Of a stretch of 64,000 nt of DNA, positions 9,501-17,211 are shown piece by piece. A program made the translations under genes and the position numbers. Under the pieces are notes generated by a model, which saw only the letters and a list, made by a program, of their open reading frames with translations, had not been told where the DNA came from and made no database searches. Position 1 is the stretch's first letter. Each line of letters opens with the position of its first letter. Source of the stretch: Komagataeibacter sp. FNDCF1 (GTDB lineage: Bacteria > Pseudomonadota > Alphaproteobacteria > Acetobacterales > Acetobacteraceae); NCBI RefSeq assembly GCF_021295335.1, contig NZ_JAIWOT010000001.1, positions 1,677,001-1,741,000 on the forward strand, written 5' to 3'.

Positions 9501-10202
9501 TCATCGGCGCGCCTCCCCAAGCCCTGACGCGATGAACAGCCCGGCTGACTGCGGTGCGAGCGCCGTCCAGTCGGTCATTCGGGAACCAGATGCATGTGCC
9601 GGATCGCGTGCGCTATCGACAGGCCGAGACGCATCGCCCGTACGCAGGAACGACGCCGGAAAGAGGGAAGAGTCCTGCCAAGATGGTGCAGCCAGAGCGC
9701 CGATTGCGATGTTATCGACAAGCGGAAGAGCCAGCCGCGCGCTGACGGATGCAACATAATTCCGCGTCTCGGTAGGCAGCGGCCGACCGGTCGCGAGATG
9801 TTCGTCGTAGCGCGCGGGACCGGCATTGTAAGCGGCCAGAAACCCGGCATCGCCGTAGCGGTCCCGCATCCAGCGCAGATAGGTTGCACCGGCCAGAATG
9901 TTGTCGTGCGGGTCGAACGGATCATTGCCGAGGCCGAGCGACATGCGCAGGCTGGCCCATGTTCCGGGCATCACCTGCATGAGCCCCATCGCACCCGCCG
10001 AAGACACGGCGTGCGCATCGCCCCCGCTCTCCGCGCGCAGCACGGCAGCAATCCAGGAAGCCGGAATCTGCGCGCGCCTAGCCGCCTCCGTGATCATATC
10101 GGCGTATGGATCAGCCTGCGCCACGCGAACGAATGGCACGGAAACCAGCACTACAAGCAGCGCGTTCGCGACAAGATCGCGAACCTTCCTACCGCCGGTC
10201 AT
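9501..10202 (-). CDS. Lytic transglycosylase (SLT domain, conjugation-associated)
   Basis: A 233-residue periplasmic protein: a signal peptide or anchor (residues 8-30, ending VAQA), then an SLT domain with the catalytic Glu58 in LRAESGGDAH and the GAMGLMQVMPGTW and AAYNAGPARY motifs. It would open peptidoglycan locally for the mating channel (VirB1/TrbN-like role, from context). It overlaps the upstream DUF736 gene by 14 bp. Confidence 0.88.
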   Translation of the reverse strand: MTGGRKVRDLVANALLVVLVSVPFVRVAQADPYADMITEAARRAQIPASWIAAVLRAESGGDAHAVSSAGAMGLMQVMPGTWASLRMSLGLGNDPFDPHDNILAGATYLRWMRDRYGDAGFLAAYNAGPARYDEHLATGRPLPTETRNYVASVSARLALPLVDNIAIGALAAPSWQDSSLFPASFLRTGDASRPVDSARDPAHASGSRMTDWTALAPQSAGLFIASGLGEARR

Positions 10203-10527
10203 CGCGCTTCACCGGACGGTTCCAGACCAGATGAAAGGCACGCCCCTGCCGGTCGGACTGGAACAGATTGGCGCGGATTGGCTGTGCCAGCATCGGATCT
10301 TCGAGAACCAGCGAGAGGTAAGTACCCGCCTTCTCGCCCGTGCGTTTCCACCCCGCACCGATCTCTGGTCCGGCATCGGCGTCGCCGAGATGGACGCGAT
10401 AGTCGGGTGCATGCTCGGCGTCCGACGATGTCGCCGGCACGATCGTCAGTTCGACGTCGAGGGCGAGCGTGCGCAGGCGACCGGCGAAGCCGTCAGCGGT
10501 GCGCGTAAAAGTTCCGATCTGGGCCAT
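10189..10527 (-). CDS. DUF736 family protein
   Basis: A 112-residue protein opening MAQIGTFTRTADGFAGRLRT and ending with the FHLVWNRP motif, both hallmarks of DUF736, a family found almost only on conjugative plasmids and ICEs. Biochemical role unknown. It is translationally coupled in the traF-SLT operon. A second DUF736 gene lies at 17491-17817. Confidence 0.85.
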   Translation of the reverse strand: MAQIGTFTRTADGFAGRLRTLALDVELTIVPATSSDAEHAPDYRVHLGDADAGPEIGAGWKRTGEKAGTYLSLVLEDPMLAQPIRANLFQSDRQGRAFHLVWNRPVKRDDRR

Positions 10528-10528
10528 G

Positions 10529-11071
10529 TCAGCCTCGTTTCTGCTTGGGGGTGGAAGAAATCAGTGACGCCATGAACCACAGCGGCTGTGCGCGGCCGAG
10601 CACCGCCTCGACCGGCAGGACGCCGAAATAGCGGCCGTCGAGACTGGTCGGGACTGCCGGGTTCATGACGAAGATCTGGCCAGGCAGGACGTGCCGGCAG
10701 CCTTGCCAGACCGGCAGCGGACGGCCACGATGGTCGCGGGCGAGTGCCTCGCCGAGCACCGCGCCATCGACCGTGACGGCAGCACCAATGCGGCAGACCC
10801 GTTGTCCCGGCAGTGCCGCAACTGGTTTGAGCAGCGGCACGCCGAGCGGCAGATAGCCACCGCGCGCCAGCGTCGCGGCGACGTCGGCCGGGGGCCTGAT
10901 CGCGATCAGGTCGCCGACATGCAATGAGCGCGTCGATTGCAGGCGATACAGCCCGACCGGCGTGCTGGCCGTGGCGTTCCAGATCAGCCGGGGCGCAGGA
11001 TGGATCGCCACTGACGTACCAGCGCCGAGCATTGCGAAATACGTGGCGAAGAACCAGCCGAAGCGCGTCAT
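10529..11071 (-). CDS. traF: TraF-like S26 signal peptidase
   Basis: A 180-residue conjugative serine peptidase. An N-terminal membrane segment (residues 5-25) precedes the catalytic Ser36 in ASTPVGLY and the general-base Lys82 in LLKPVAALPG, with a late GRYFG motif. TraF homologues mature (cyclise) the TrbC pilin in RP4-type systems. No pilin or trb/virB genes lie in this window. Confidence 0.9.
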   Translation of the reverse strand: MTRFGWFFATYFAMLGAGTSVAIHPAPRLIWNATASTPVGLYRLQSTRSLHVGDLIAIRPPADVAATLARGGYLPLGVPLLKPVAALPGQRVCRIGAAVTVDGAVLGEALARDHRGRPLPVWQGCRHVLPGQIFVMNPAVPTSLDGRYFGVLPVEAVLGRAQPLWFMASLISSTPKQKRG

Positions 11072-11532
11072 GACACCGCCCTCCGACGCAGCCAGGCATC
11101 ATGGCGGTCGCGGGTGTAGGCGCGCGCCGCCTGCCCGGAGAGCATCCGATTATGCAGATGCCGCCAATGTTCCGGCGCGACATCGGCGGGATCAATGCCG
11201 ATAGCTTCGATACGATCGACGGCTTCGAGCACCAGCCGGACCTTCGGCCAGCCGCTCTGGCGCAGCAGGCTCTCACCGCCAGGGCGCACGAACGGTACCG
11301 TCTGATACGGCTCGCCGGGAGGGGTGACGCGCACGATGTCGATGCAGGACACCACCGTGCCGTAATCGTTCGCTGCCCAGCGCAGGAAGGCGAACACGGT
11401 GTCCGGCGGAAAGCTCAATATCCGTCGGCGACGATCAAGAATCTGCTCATGGGCGACTGGACCAAAGCGGATCCAGTGCTCGATGCGCTTCTCGATCCAG
11501 GTCAGTTCGACATGAGCGAGGGTGTAGGTCAT
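11068..11532 (-). CDS. DUF2840 family protein
   Basis: A 154-residue protein with YGTVVSCIDIVRVTPPGEPYQTVPFVRPGG and HLHNRMLSGQAARAYTRDRHDAWLRRR, characteristic of DUF2840, a plasmid/ICE family normally placed just before traF. Function unknown. It overlaps traF by 4 bp and the upstream small gene by 4 bp. Confidence 0.85.
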   Translation of the reverse strand: MTYTLAHVELTWIEKRIEHWIRFGPVAHEQILDRRRRILSFPPDTVFAFLRWAANDYGTVVSCIDIVRVTPPGEPYQTVPFVRPGGESLLRQSGWPKVRLVLEAVDRIEAIGIDPADVAPEHWRHLHNRMLSGQAARAYTRDRHDAWLRRRAVS

Positions 11533-11771
11533 GGCACATCTCCAGAGGTATCGGGGAACTCGCGGGCCAGCAGCGCGCGCAGCATGTCGGCGACCGTGAT
11601 GCCGCGCTGGAACGCCGCGACCTTGAGGCGGGCACGGAGCGCCGGCGTGACGTCGATAGTCAGCCGGGCAGTAAAACGGTTGGGGGTCGCAGGCTTCTCC
11701 GGCGTCCTGACCCAGCGTTCAGGATCGGCGGGACGTGCGGCGAAACCGGGCGGCGTGCGACGTTCCGTCAT
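11529..11771 (-). CDS. Small ribbon-helix-helix-like plasmid protein
   Basis: An 80-residue protein with a Pro-rich N-terminus and FTARLTIDVTPALRARLKVAAFQRGITVADMLRALLAREF, which reads as a ribbon-helix-helix DNA-binding domain. In related elements this position, next to parA, holds a small partition or regulatory protein; a ParA-partner role is inferred only from position. ATGA-type overlaps connect it to both neighbours. Confidence 0.72.
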   Translation of the reverse strand: MTERRTPPGFAARPADPERWVRTPEKPATPNRFTARLTIDVTPALRARLKVAAFQRGITVADMLRALLAREFPDTSGDVP

Positions 11772-12511
11772 GGCGAAATTCCTTCACCGAGCGGCAGCAC
11801 GGACGCGATACGGTCACGCGCCTTCTGCGCCATGACAGGATCGATCTCGCAGCCGACATAGCGCCGGCCGGCAAGCCGGCAGGCGACGCCCGCCGCACCG
11901 GAGCCGGCGAACCAGTCGCCCACCAGACCACCCGGCGGGCAGCTCGTACGGATCAGGATCTCCAGCAGGGCTACCGGCTTTTCGGTGGGATGGATGGCCC
12001 GGCCATGCGCATTGCGGACCGGAATCACGGAGCGCATCAGGCGCGGCCCACCGTCCTCGCTGACGTAATGACCGGCATCGATCCGGCCCATGTGGGGCGG
12101 CCGGTGTTTCCGCCGTACCGTGCGCGCCCGCGCGTCGGGCGTGGTCGGAACCACGTTGTAGACGGCACGCCAGGGCGTATCGTCGCGATAGAACTGGACG
12201 ATCAGTTCATGCACGCGGCGGAACCGATCGGCATGGAAGCTGGAACCGTTCTGCTTCTCCCAGACCAGTTCCTGGGCATATTTCCAGCCCGCATTCCGAA
12301 ATGCCGCGTTGGATGCAAGGAAACTCCGCAGAGAGCCGAAAACCCAGAGCGAGCCGCTGGGTTTCAGGGCGGCGAGTGCCTTGCCGGGCCAGTCCACGAC
12401 GCGCCGGTCCCAGACGAGCGACGTATCGCCATAGGGGGGATCGACCAGAATCATGTCGTAGGGACCGTGCCAGGGCATCAGGAGCGCGCTGTCGCCGGTC
12501 AGGAGGGTCAT
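11768..12511 (-). CDS. Site-specific DNA methyltransferase (DPPY class)
   Basis: About 247 residues from MTLLTGDSALL, chosen for its upstream GGAG and the overlap with parA. The catalytic motif VDPPYGDT (24-27) comes early and the SAM motif DWFAGSGAAGVA comes late, after HPTEKPVALLE, the beta-class order of N6-adenine/N4-cytosine methyltransferases. No endonuclease partner is nearby, so it is probably solitary and protects the element from host restriction or marks its DNA. Confidence 0.9.
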   Translation of the reverse strand: MTLLTGDSALLMPWHGPYDMILVDPPYGDTSLVWDRRVVDWPGKALAALKPSGSLWVFGSLRSFLASNAAFRNAGWKYAQELVWEKQNGSSFHADRFRRVHELIVQFYRDDTPWRAVYNVVPTTPDARARTVRRKHRPPHMGRIDAGHYVSEDGGPRLMRSVIPVRNAHGRAIHPTEKPVALLEILIRTSCPPGGLVGDWFAGSGAAGVACRLAGRRYVGCEIDPVMAQKARDRIASVLPLGEGISP

Positions 12512-12515
12512 GGCA

Positions 12516-13145
12516 CTAGCTCCCGATCTCATCCGTCAGGGCGGCGATTTCGCGGGCTGCGATCCCGTGCGGGAGCAGGTCGCAGACCAGGCGACCGGTG
12601 CGCGCGGCGTCGGCGAAAGCAACCCGCTGGCCGATCCGCGACACGAGTGCTGCCGGCTCATGCCCCACCAGCGCGAGCCGCGTTTCGCGGGCGATGACCG
12701 TGCGCGCGGCGCAGCGGTTGAGCACAAAACGGGCCAGCAGGCCGGGACGGAAGAAGCGCGCGTCCTCCAGCAGCCGCAGCATTTCGGCCGAGGCCCAGCC
12801 GTCGAACGGCGAGGGCTGCGCAGGGATCAACACCAGGTCGGCGGCCAGCAGGGCGGAGCGCAGCAGCGCTGCCACCCGAGGCGGACCGTCGATGACGACG
12901 TGATCCACCCCCTGAGCCAGTTGGGGCGCCTCGTGGTGGAGTGTGTCGCGTGCCATCCCGATCACGCCGAACAGCCGGGGCAGTCCTTCCCGCGCGCGCT
13001 GCGCCGACCAGTCCAGCGCCGAGCCCTGCGGATCGGCGTCGATGACCGTCACGCGCTGGCCTTCCCGAGCCCATTGGCCTGCGAGATGCAGCGCCAGCGT
13101 CGTCTTGCCGACGCCGCCCTTCTGGTTGAGGCAGGCCACGATCAT
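12516..13145 (-). CDS. parA: ParA-family partition ATPase
   Basis: A 209-residue small ParA: the deviant Walker A KGGVGKTT is at residues 9-16, and VTVIDADPQGSALDW plus VIDGPPR are the further nucleotide-binding motifs. The start at MIVACLNQKGG has GAGAGG upstream. It lies directly behind repA. The size fits the type Ib ParA family, which uses a small DNA-binding partner (perhaps the RHH protein at 11529-11771). Confidence 0.92.
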   Translation of the reverse strand: MIVACLNQKGGVGKTTLALHLAGQWAREGQRVTVIDADPQGSALDWSAQRAREGLPRLFGVIGMARDTLHHEAPQLAQGVDHVVIDGPPRVAALLRSALLAADLVLIPAQPSPFDGWASAEMLRLLEDARFFRPGLLARFVLNRCAARTVIARETRLALVGHEPAALVSRIGQRVAFADAARTGRLVCDLLPHGIAAREIAALTDEIGS

Positions 13146-14197
13146 GGCCCCTCTCCGGGGGTTTTCCACGGATCGGCAGGGGAGCCAACATCCTTAAAGT
13201 TAGACTCTTTTAAGTTAGAGTCTAAGTTAAGGGTGTCATAACCACTTGATTCGATGTCGTGATTCGGCGTTTTCCGCAAACGATAGCACGGATGCCGTGG
13301 CAGTGATGGCACGGATAAATCCACAACTGATAGCACGGATGGACTCACAGCTTGTCCACAGGTGCCTGTGGATAGCTTGCCGGGCGCGAAGGCCAGTGTG
13401 TCGTTGCCGTTGCGGTCGGGGCGCACCGACAGCCTATAGCCCGGAAAGGGCTGACGCTTCGTCATTTCGCGCAGTTCGAAGGCAAAGCGGCGATAGGGGG
13501 AAAGACTGGCGGATTTTTCGTAGAGATGGCGCAGGCCGAAGGCCCAGCCAGCACGCTGGCGACCGCCATGCTTGCGCACGATGCGATAGAGCCAGCGCTC
13601 CAGACCGCCTGTGAGGCCAAAATACGCCGGGTCGATGGTCAGCACGAGCCCGTCATCGAGAACCGCCTGGTAGAACCAGTCGGGCAGGATCAATTCGATC
13701 ACGCGGGCGCGCCCTTCCCGCGCGGTGTGCCGCTTCCATTCGTTGATCCAGGAGAAGCGGTGCAGTTGCCCCTTCCCGGTCTGCCGGAGCGAGGTCTTGA
13801 TCGTGGTGGATTGCAGCCGGTCGAACGCCGCTTCCAGCCGCTCATAGTCCCGCGCGCTGTCTCCCCGACCGATGAAGGTCAGGATCTCGCGCGGGCTGGC
13901 CACCATCAGCCGCGACGTGCGCCGACCGGCGTCACGCGCGGCAACGAGATGGCTGGCGGCCCAGATCAGCACGTCAGCATCCCAGATCGTGGCCATGCCA
14001 TGTTCGGCTGACGCCTCGACCCGAATGGTGACATCCGGGGTCCGGTAATCGATCGGGACCATGCGAGGGGATTTGGCGAGGCTGAAGAACGGGAACGCCA
14101 TCAGATCCTGCGCATCACGAGGGGCAAAATCTCCCGCGATGGCATGGAAGAGTTCCAGTTGCTCGCGCTCGGAGCACGTTCTGCCTGTCGGGGACAT
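13142..14197 (-). CDS. repA: RepA plasmid replication initiator (RPA family)
   Basis: A 351-residue initiator of the alphaproteobacterial RPA type: DLMAFPFFSLAKSPRMVPIDY, then ATIWDADVLIWAASHLV, LSPYRRFAFELREM and PFPGYRLSVRPDRNGND. The folded family region ends near residue 275. The last 75 residues are low-complexity and coincide at DNA level with iteron-like repeats and DnaA-box-like sites (13282-13375), so the 3' end probably doubles as the origin. It overlaps parA and the upstream alpA-like gene by a few bases. Confidence 0.92.
   Translation of the reverse strand: MSPTGRTCSEREQLELFHAIAGDFAPRDAQDLMAFPFFSLAKSPRMVPIDYRTPDVTIRVEASAEHGMATIWDADVLIWAASHLVAARDAGRRTSRLMVASPREILTFIGRGDSARDYERLEAAFDRLQSTTIKTSLRQTGKGQLHRFSWINEWKRHTAREGRARVIELILPDWFYQAVLDDGLVLTIDPAYFGLTGGLERWLYRIVRKHGGRQRAGWAFGLRHLYEKSASLSPYRRFAFELREMTKRQPFPGYRLSVRPDRNGNDTLAFAPGKLSTGTCGQAVSPSVLSVVDLSVPSLPRHPCYRLRKTPNHDIESSGYDTLNLDSNLKESNFKDVGSPADPWKTPGEGP
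13200..13225. repeat. 9-bp inverted repeat in the AT-rich 3' end of repA
   Basis: TTAGACTCT, an 8-nt TTTAAGTT spacer, then AGAGTCTAA: a perfect 9-bp inverted repeat inside an AT-rich patch with several AAGTTAGA repeats, unlike the GC-rich surroundings. It lies next to the iteron-like array and just before parA. It could be a parA operator or an AT-rich unwinding segment. Confidence 0.5.
13282..13375. other. Candidate replication origin: iteron-like repeats and DnaA boxes
   Basis: Three repeats GATAGCACGGATG, GATGGCACGGATA and GATAGCACGGATG begin at 13282, 13305 and 13329, a 23-24 bp period. They are followed by TTGTCCACA (13352-13360) and TGTGGATAG (13367-13375), two oppositely oriented near-matches (8 of 9) to the DnaA box TTATCCACA. 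Phased repeats, DnaA boxes and an adjacent AT-rich patch are the normal parts of an iteron-type oriV. That this one lies inside repA and works is inference. Confidence 0.6.
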
Positions 14198-14490
14198 CAG
14201 CGTCTGTTCCCGCGTGAGGTCGCCGGTGTCGGCGGGATCAGCGGGCTTTGCCGTGCGGCCGCCGATACCGTGCCAGCGGTGGTGTCCGAGGTGTGGGCGC
14301 GCGCGCCGCTCTCGACCCAGGCCTGCAGTTCATCGACCCGATAGACCACACGGCCGCCGAGCTTCGAGTAGCGCGGGCCGGTGCCGTAGATTCGGTGTTT
14401 TTCCAAGGTGCGAATGGAAAGCCCGACGAAGCGCGAAGCGTCGGGCGTGCGCAGATAGCGCGGCGGCAGGTCGCTGTAATTGGCGGACAT
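14197..14490 (-). CDS. AlpA/excisionase-like helix-turn-helix regulator
   Basis: A 97-residue protein of the MerR/AlpA-like small HTH type: PPRYLRTPDASRFVGLSIRTLEKHRIYGTGPRYSKLGGRVVYRVDELQAWVE. The start at MSANYSD has GGAG upstream with good spacing. First gene of the repA-parA operon, it overlaps repA and is a likely operon regulator or excisionase-like factor. Confidence 0.85.
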   Translation of the reverse strand: MSANYSDLPPRYLRTPDASRFVGLSIRTLEKHRIYGTGPRYSKLGGRVVYRVDELQAWVESGARAHTSDTTAGTVSAAARQSPLIPPTPATSRGNRR

Positions 14491-14576
14491 GAGAAGGCTC
14501 CGTGATCGCTGTCTGGGGCCGCGGGACAAATGCGGCCAGCAGGGATCAGCGTGGCGGAGCGGGGTATTTCGGAACT

Positions 14577-14610
14577 AGGACCGATCTCACTGAGAGGCGA
14601 GATCGGTCCT
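14577..14610. repeat. 12-bp perfect inverted repeat upstream of the rep operon
   Basis: AGGACCGATCTC and its complement GAGATCGGTCCT flank a 10-nt loop, 87 bp upstream of the alpA-like start. It could be an operator of the rep operon or a hairpin terminator. No T-run follows on either strand, which favours a protein-binding or structural role. Confidence 0.5.
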
Positions 14611-14729
14611 GGCCGGACGGAAAATGACGAAGTGCCATCCCATACAAGGCCACCCTTCAAGAAAAGATTTTTGGATTATCGACGATTTTAGCGTAGTTTA
14701 TTTAGCTGAACATATTGGTTGGCGAGTAT

Positions 14730-15293
14730 ATGCGAAAAATATGTGTTACCAAATTAGAAGCTGCAGCAACGCAGCTATCTGTCGCTATTGCGATGTTTTT
14801 CAGCGAAGATGATCCAATTTCTGCTTATGCACTCTCATGCAATTCTGGAGAAATATTTAGAAAATTGTGCAGACATAAAAAGAAAGACTATTTTTTAAGT
14901 GTCGCTGAAGATCAATTTGAGTGTAAAAGCGGCCTATATAAAACCTATAATTCGACATGGAATTTCTTAAAGCATGCTGACAAAGACCCAGATTCCATAA
15001 TAGAATTTTCCGAAGAGCAACTTGTGTATTCTTTGTGGGTTGCCACCCATGATCTGTACCAGATCGTTGATAATCTCGCACACTTTCCAGCCGCGATGAC
15101 ATATTATCATTGGTACATCCAATCCTGCCCAGAATTTGCGCCCGAGAAGTGCGAATTGCCTGAAGCAAACGCATTATTTCGACGAGCCGACCAAGACTCA
15201 GGAGGTATTCGCTACAAGGATGATAAAACCAAGCGCGCTTACGGTTTGGACATGCTGAACCGTGCCGCGTCTCGCCTGAGAATACTTCCTTAA
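14730..15293 (+). CDS. Conserved hypothetical protein
   Basis: About 187 residues from an ATG at 14730 (MRKICVTKLEAAATQLSVAIAMFF). No catalytic motif recognised. The mostly alpha-helical sequence, with HTLA-like segments (YALSCNSGEIFRKLC), a buried Trp/His pattern and a Tyr/His-rich stretch (YYHWYIQ), resembles a family of uncharacterised proteobacterial proteins often seen in accessory DNA. The gene is much richer in AT than its neighbours, suggesting separate acquisition. It faces the backbone operons. Confidence 0.6.
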   Translation: MRKICVTKLEAAATQLSVAIAMFFSEDDPISAYALSCNSGEIFRKLCRHKKKDYFLSVAEDQFECKSGLYKTYNSTWNFLKHADKDPDSIIEFSEEQLVYSLWVATHDLYQIVDNLAHFPAAMTYYHWYIQSCPEFAPEKCELPEANALFRRADQDSGGIRYKDDKTKRAYGLDMLNRAASRLRILP

Positions 15294-15353
15294 AATCCGT
15301 CCCGAAGCATATGCGCAACGAACGACACGCATGGGGAGCATATATATCGTCCG

Positions 15354-16119
15354 TCACCGTCCCCGAAACGGATGAAGCAGCAGCCGACGGTATCCTCCAT
15401 CAGTCAGCCGCCGCGCGAAACGTACCAGCCGTTTCATGCGGAAATGCAGATCGTGCGAGAGCCAATCCTGCGGGGAAACCTCCCGACCGAACAGAACACC
15501 AGCGACCTCGCGCTGCGAAACCCCGTCATCCAGCCCGTCGAGCGTACGGAGCGCCAGGATCAGCCGACTGACCCGATCTGGCGACAGGATCGCGGGATCG
15601 GGGCCAGAGCGCCGGCCCATCAGCGTGCGCCAGAGCCGCAACGCGGCCTGGACGCGCACCTCGAACAGGGCGTCGAGCGGCAGGACGACGGAGAGGGATT
15701 CGATCCCCGGTGTTAACAGATGCAGGCGCAGAACGACGCCCGGGCGCTCGAGCAAGAGTTCGCCAATCTGGCCCGCCGGCAATCCGATAAAAACGGAGGT
15801 GAACGGCGGGTGATCCGGGTCAGCCAGACCGGTCGGCGCTTCCATCAACGCGATCACGCCCGGCAGCACCGCGGCACTCCACAAGGCAGTACGCGGGTTC
15901 AGCGCAGTGCGCACACTTTCGAAATCGCAACCCCCAGCGCCGGGCGAAGGCCTCGGCATCCGGCTGCATCAGGGCACCCCGGCGCAACGCGCGCTGAAGC
16001 GTCGCCCGCTCACGGATAAAGTCCCGATTGCGACTGACAAACTGCAAGGCAAAGGCAGGGGCGTCGAGCGACCGCAGGCCCTCGTACGCGCCCGCCGACC
16101 GCCAGTTGGCGCGGCTCAT
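15354..16119 (-). CDS. FseA-like DUF6499-DUF2285 activator encoded in two overlapping frames (+1 shift)
   Basis: Frame A starts at 16119 (MSRANWRSAGAYEGLRSLDAPAFALQ) and carries a DUF6499-type domain up to RRWGLRF; left alone it stops at 15820. Frame B, open from about 15959 to 15354, carries the DUF2285 domain (LILALRTLDGLDDG and DWLSHDLHFRMKRLVRFAR). The family homology passes from A to B exactly at TTT CGA (15918-15924): skipping one C gives RWGLRF-ESVRTALNPRTALW. The Mesorhizobium ICE excision activator FseA is made from DUF6499/DUF2285 reading frames by a programmed +1 frameshift, so the split is more likely functional than a mutation. A homologue would activate excision or transfer genes. 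A simple frameshift mutation is the alternative. Confidence 0.78.
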
Positions 16120-16251
16120 GGCGTCGTCTCCGATGCGTAACGGGTGGGAACAGGGCAAGCACTTGCTCGCGAGAGTATGCCAGACCGTCCCGCTGCCCGC
16201 TACGCCCCGGTCCTGCAACAGGTCTTGCGGATTACGCAACGATTCAGGGTA

Positions 16252-16530
16252 TCAGTGGGGCGCGCCGCCGCGCAGCAGATGCTGGTAGCCATGCCCGGTC
16301 ATCCAGTGCGCCCGCGCCAGATGGCTGTGCCAGCAGCGGTGGACGCCCTCAGGATCGGCCGCCGGGTCGCGGTGGAGCACGATCCGGGCGACCTCGCGCC
16401 AGTCGGCACCTTCGGCCTCGGCATCCAGCAGACGCAGATAGGTAATCAGATGCTGTTCGTCATAGCCGGTGAGACAGGACGCTTCCGGGGCGCGGTCGGC
16501 GACGGACGGGTCGAGCGGGGGTTTCTGCAT
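16252..16530 (-). CDS. Small DUF2285 protein (QseM-like candidate)
   Basis: A 92-residue single-domain protein: APEASCLTGYDEQHLITYLRLLDAEAEGADWREVARIVLHRDP, with HLARAHWMTGHGYQHLL at the end. DUF2285 is an HTH variant. In the Mesorhizobium symbiosis ICE a single-domain DUF2285 protein (QseM) is an antiactivator of transfer. Lying between an XRE regulator and the FseA-like gene, this protein could play that part; the assignment rests on size and context only. Confidence 0.7.
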   Translation of the reverse strand: MQKPPLDPSVADRAPEASCLTGYDEQHLITYLRLLDAEAEGADWREVARIVLHRDPAADPEGVHRCWHSHLARAHWMTGHGYQHLLRGGAPH

Positions 16531-16541
16531 GGTAAGACCGA

Positions 16542-16826
16542 TCAGGTCGGAGAACGAACGCGACGCATCCTAGCCTGCCGCGTTTCGGTGCCGGAAGTCT
16601 CGTTAAGAAACATGACGCCGCGCCCTTGTCCGGACTCGATGAACAGGATGCCCGCCGCCTCCAGCGCACGGCGGACCTGGTCGATAGTGCCTTCATGGAC
16701 ACCGAGACCACGCTCGGATTCAAGACGCTTCAGCGCGGTCAATGCTACAAGGGCTTCTTCGGCGAGCCGTTCCTGCGTCCAGTTCAGGAGTGCCCGCGCC
16801 GCCCGAACCTGTCGGCCAGTGATCAT
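16542..16826 (-). CDS. XRE-family transcriptional regulator
   Basis: A 94-residue protein with a Cro/C1-type HTH at about residues 3-40 (TGRQVRAARALLNWTQERLAEEALVALTALKRLESERG) and a short C-terminal part (LEAAGILFIESGQGRGVMF) common in small alphaproteobacterial XRE proteins. It is first in an operon with the DUF2285 and FseA-like genes. The 17-bp palindrome at 16868-16884 lies 42 bp upstream, and an equivalent site occurs at 49604-49620. Confidence 0.85.
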   Translation of the reverse strand: MITGRQVRAARALLNWTQERLAEEALVALTALKRLESERGLGVHEGTIDQVRRALEAAGILFIESGQGRGVMFLNETSGTETRQARMRRVRSPT

Positions 16827-16867
16827 CCATGATCACATCCGACAAGAGACGGGCGCACACCAGAAAT

Positions 16868-16884
16868 ACGACTATATTAGTCGT
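16868..16884. promoter_or_regulatory. 17-bp operator ACGACTA-N3-TAGTCGT
   Basis: A perfect 7-bp inverted repeat with a 3-nt TAT spacer, upstream of the XRE gene. The same half-sites with the same spacing recur in front of parB and the recombinase genes at 49.6 kb, which strongly suggests a real binding site, most likely for the XRE protein. Confidence 0.7.
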
Positions 16885-16983
16885 GTTATGGAGACTCAAG
16901 TCAATTCTTTCAGAAGGAACATGCAATCGATTCGGCGCCGCGATTTTCTATAGGCGACCAACAGCAAGCGCGGTGGACGACGC

Positions 16984-17014
16984 GAGAAAGCCCCCGCCTT
17001 ACGCGGGAGCCTCC
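16984..17014 (-). terminator. Hairpin terminator after the 51-aa gene
   Basis: On the minus strand the sequence reads GGAGGCTCCCGC-GTAA-GGCGGGGGCTTTCTC: a GC-rich stem over the TAA stop followed by a short T-rich stretch. The weak T-run makes it a moderate rho-independent terminator. Confidence 0.5.
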
Positions 17015-17154
17015 CTGTCTGCGGTCCCCTTGCGGTCCAGTGCCGCGATTGCCCGCTTCAGTTCGCGCTCGATCTGAGCGCGCTCGCGGCGGCTGAGGTG
17101 AAAGCTGGTCAGTTCGGCGCGCAGCATCTGGATGCGGTCGTGTAACGTGGTCAT
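16999..17154 (-). CDS. Small coiled-coil protein (51 aa)
   Basis: A short frame beginning ATG at 17154 with a strong AGGAG eight bases upstream: MTTLHDRIQMLRAELTSFHL, then SRRERAQIERELKRAIAALD. It is highly charged and helical. A hairpin terminator directly follows the stop. Function unknown; the ribosome site, terminator and position behind a structured element make it a convincing small gene. Confidence 0.65.
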   Translation of the reverse strand: MTTLHDRIQMLRAELTSFHLSRRERAQIERELKRAIAALDRKGTADREAPA

Positions 17155-17211
17155 CGTCCTGCTCCTTTCGTTTCTCGAAGACAGGCCGCCGCCTCATGCG
17201 CGCGTGAATCG

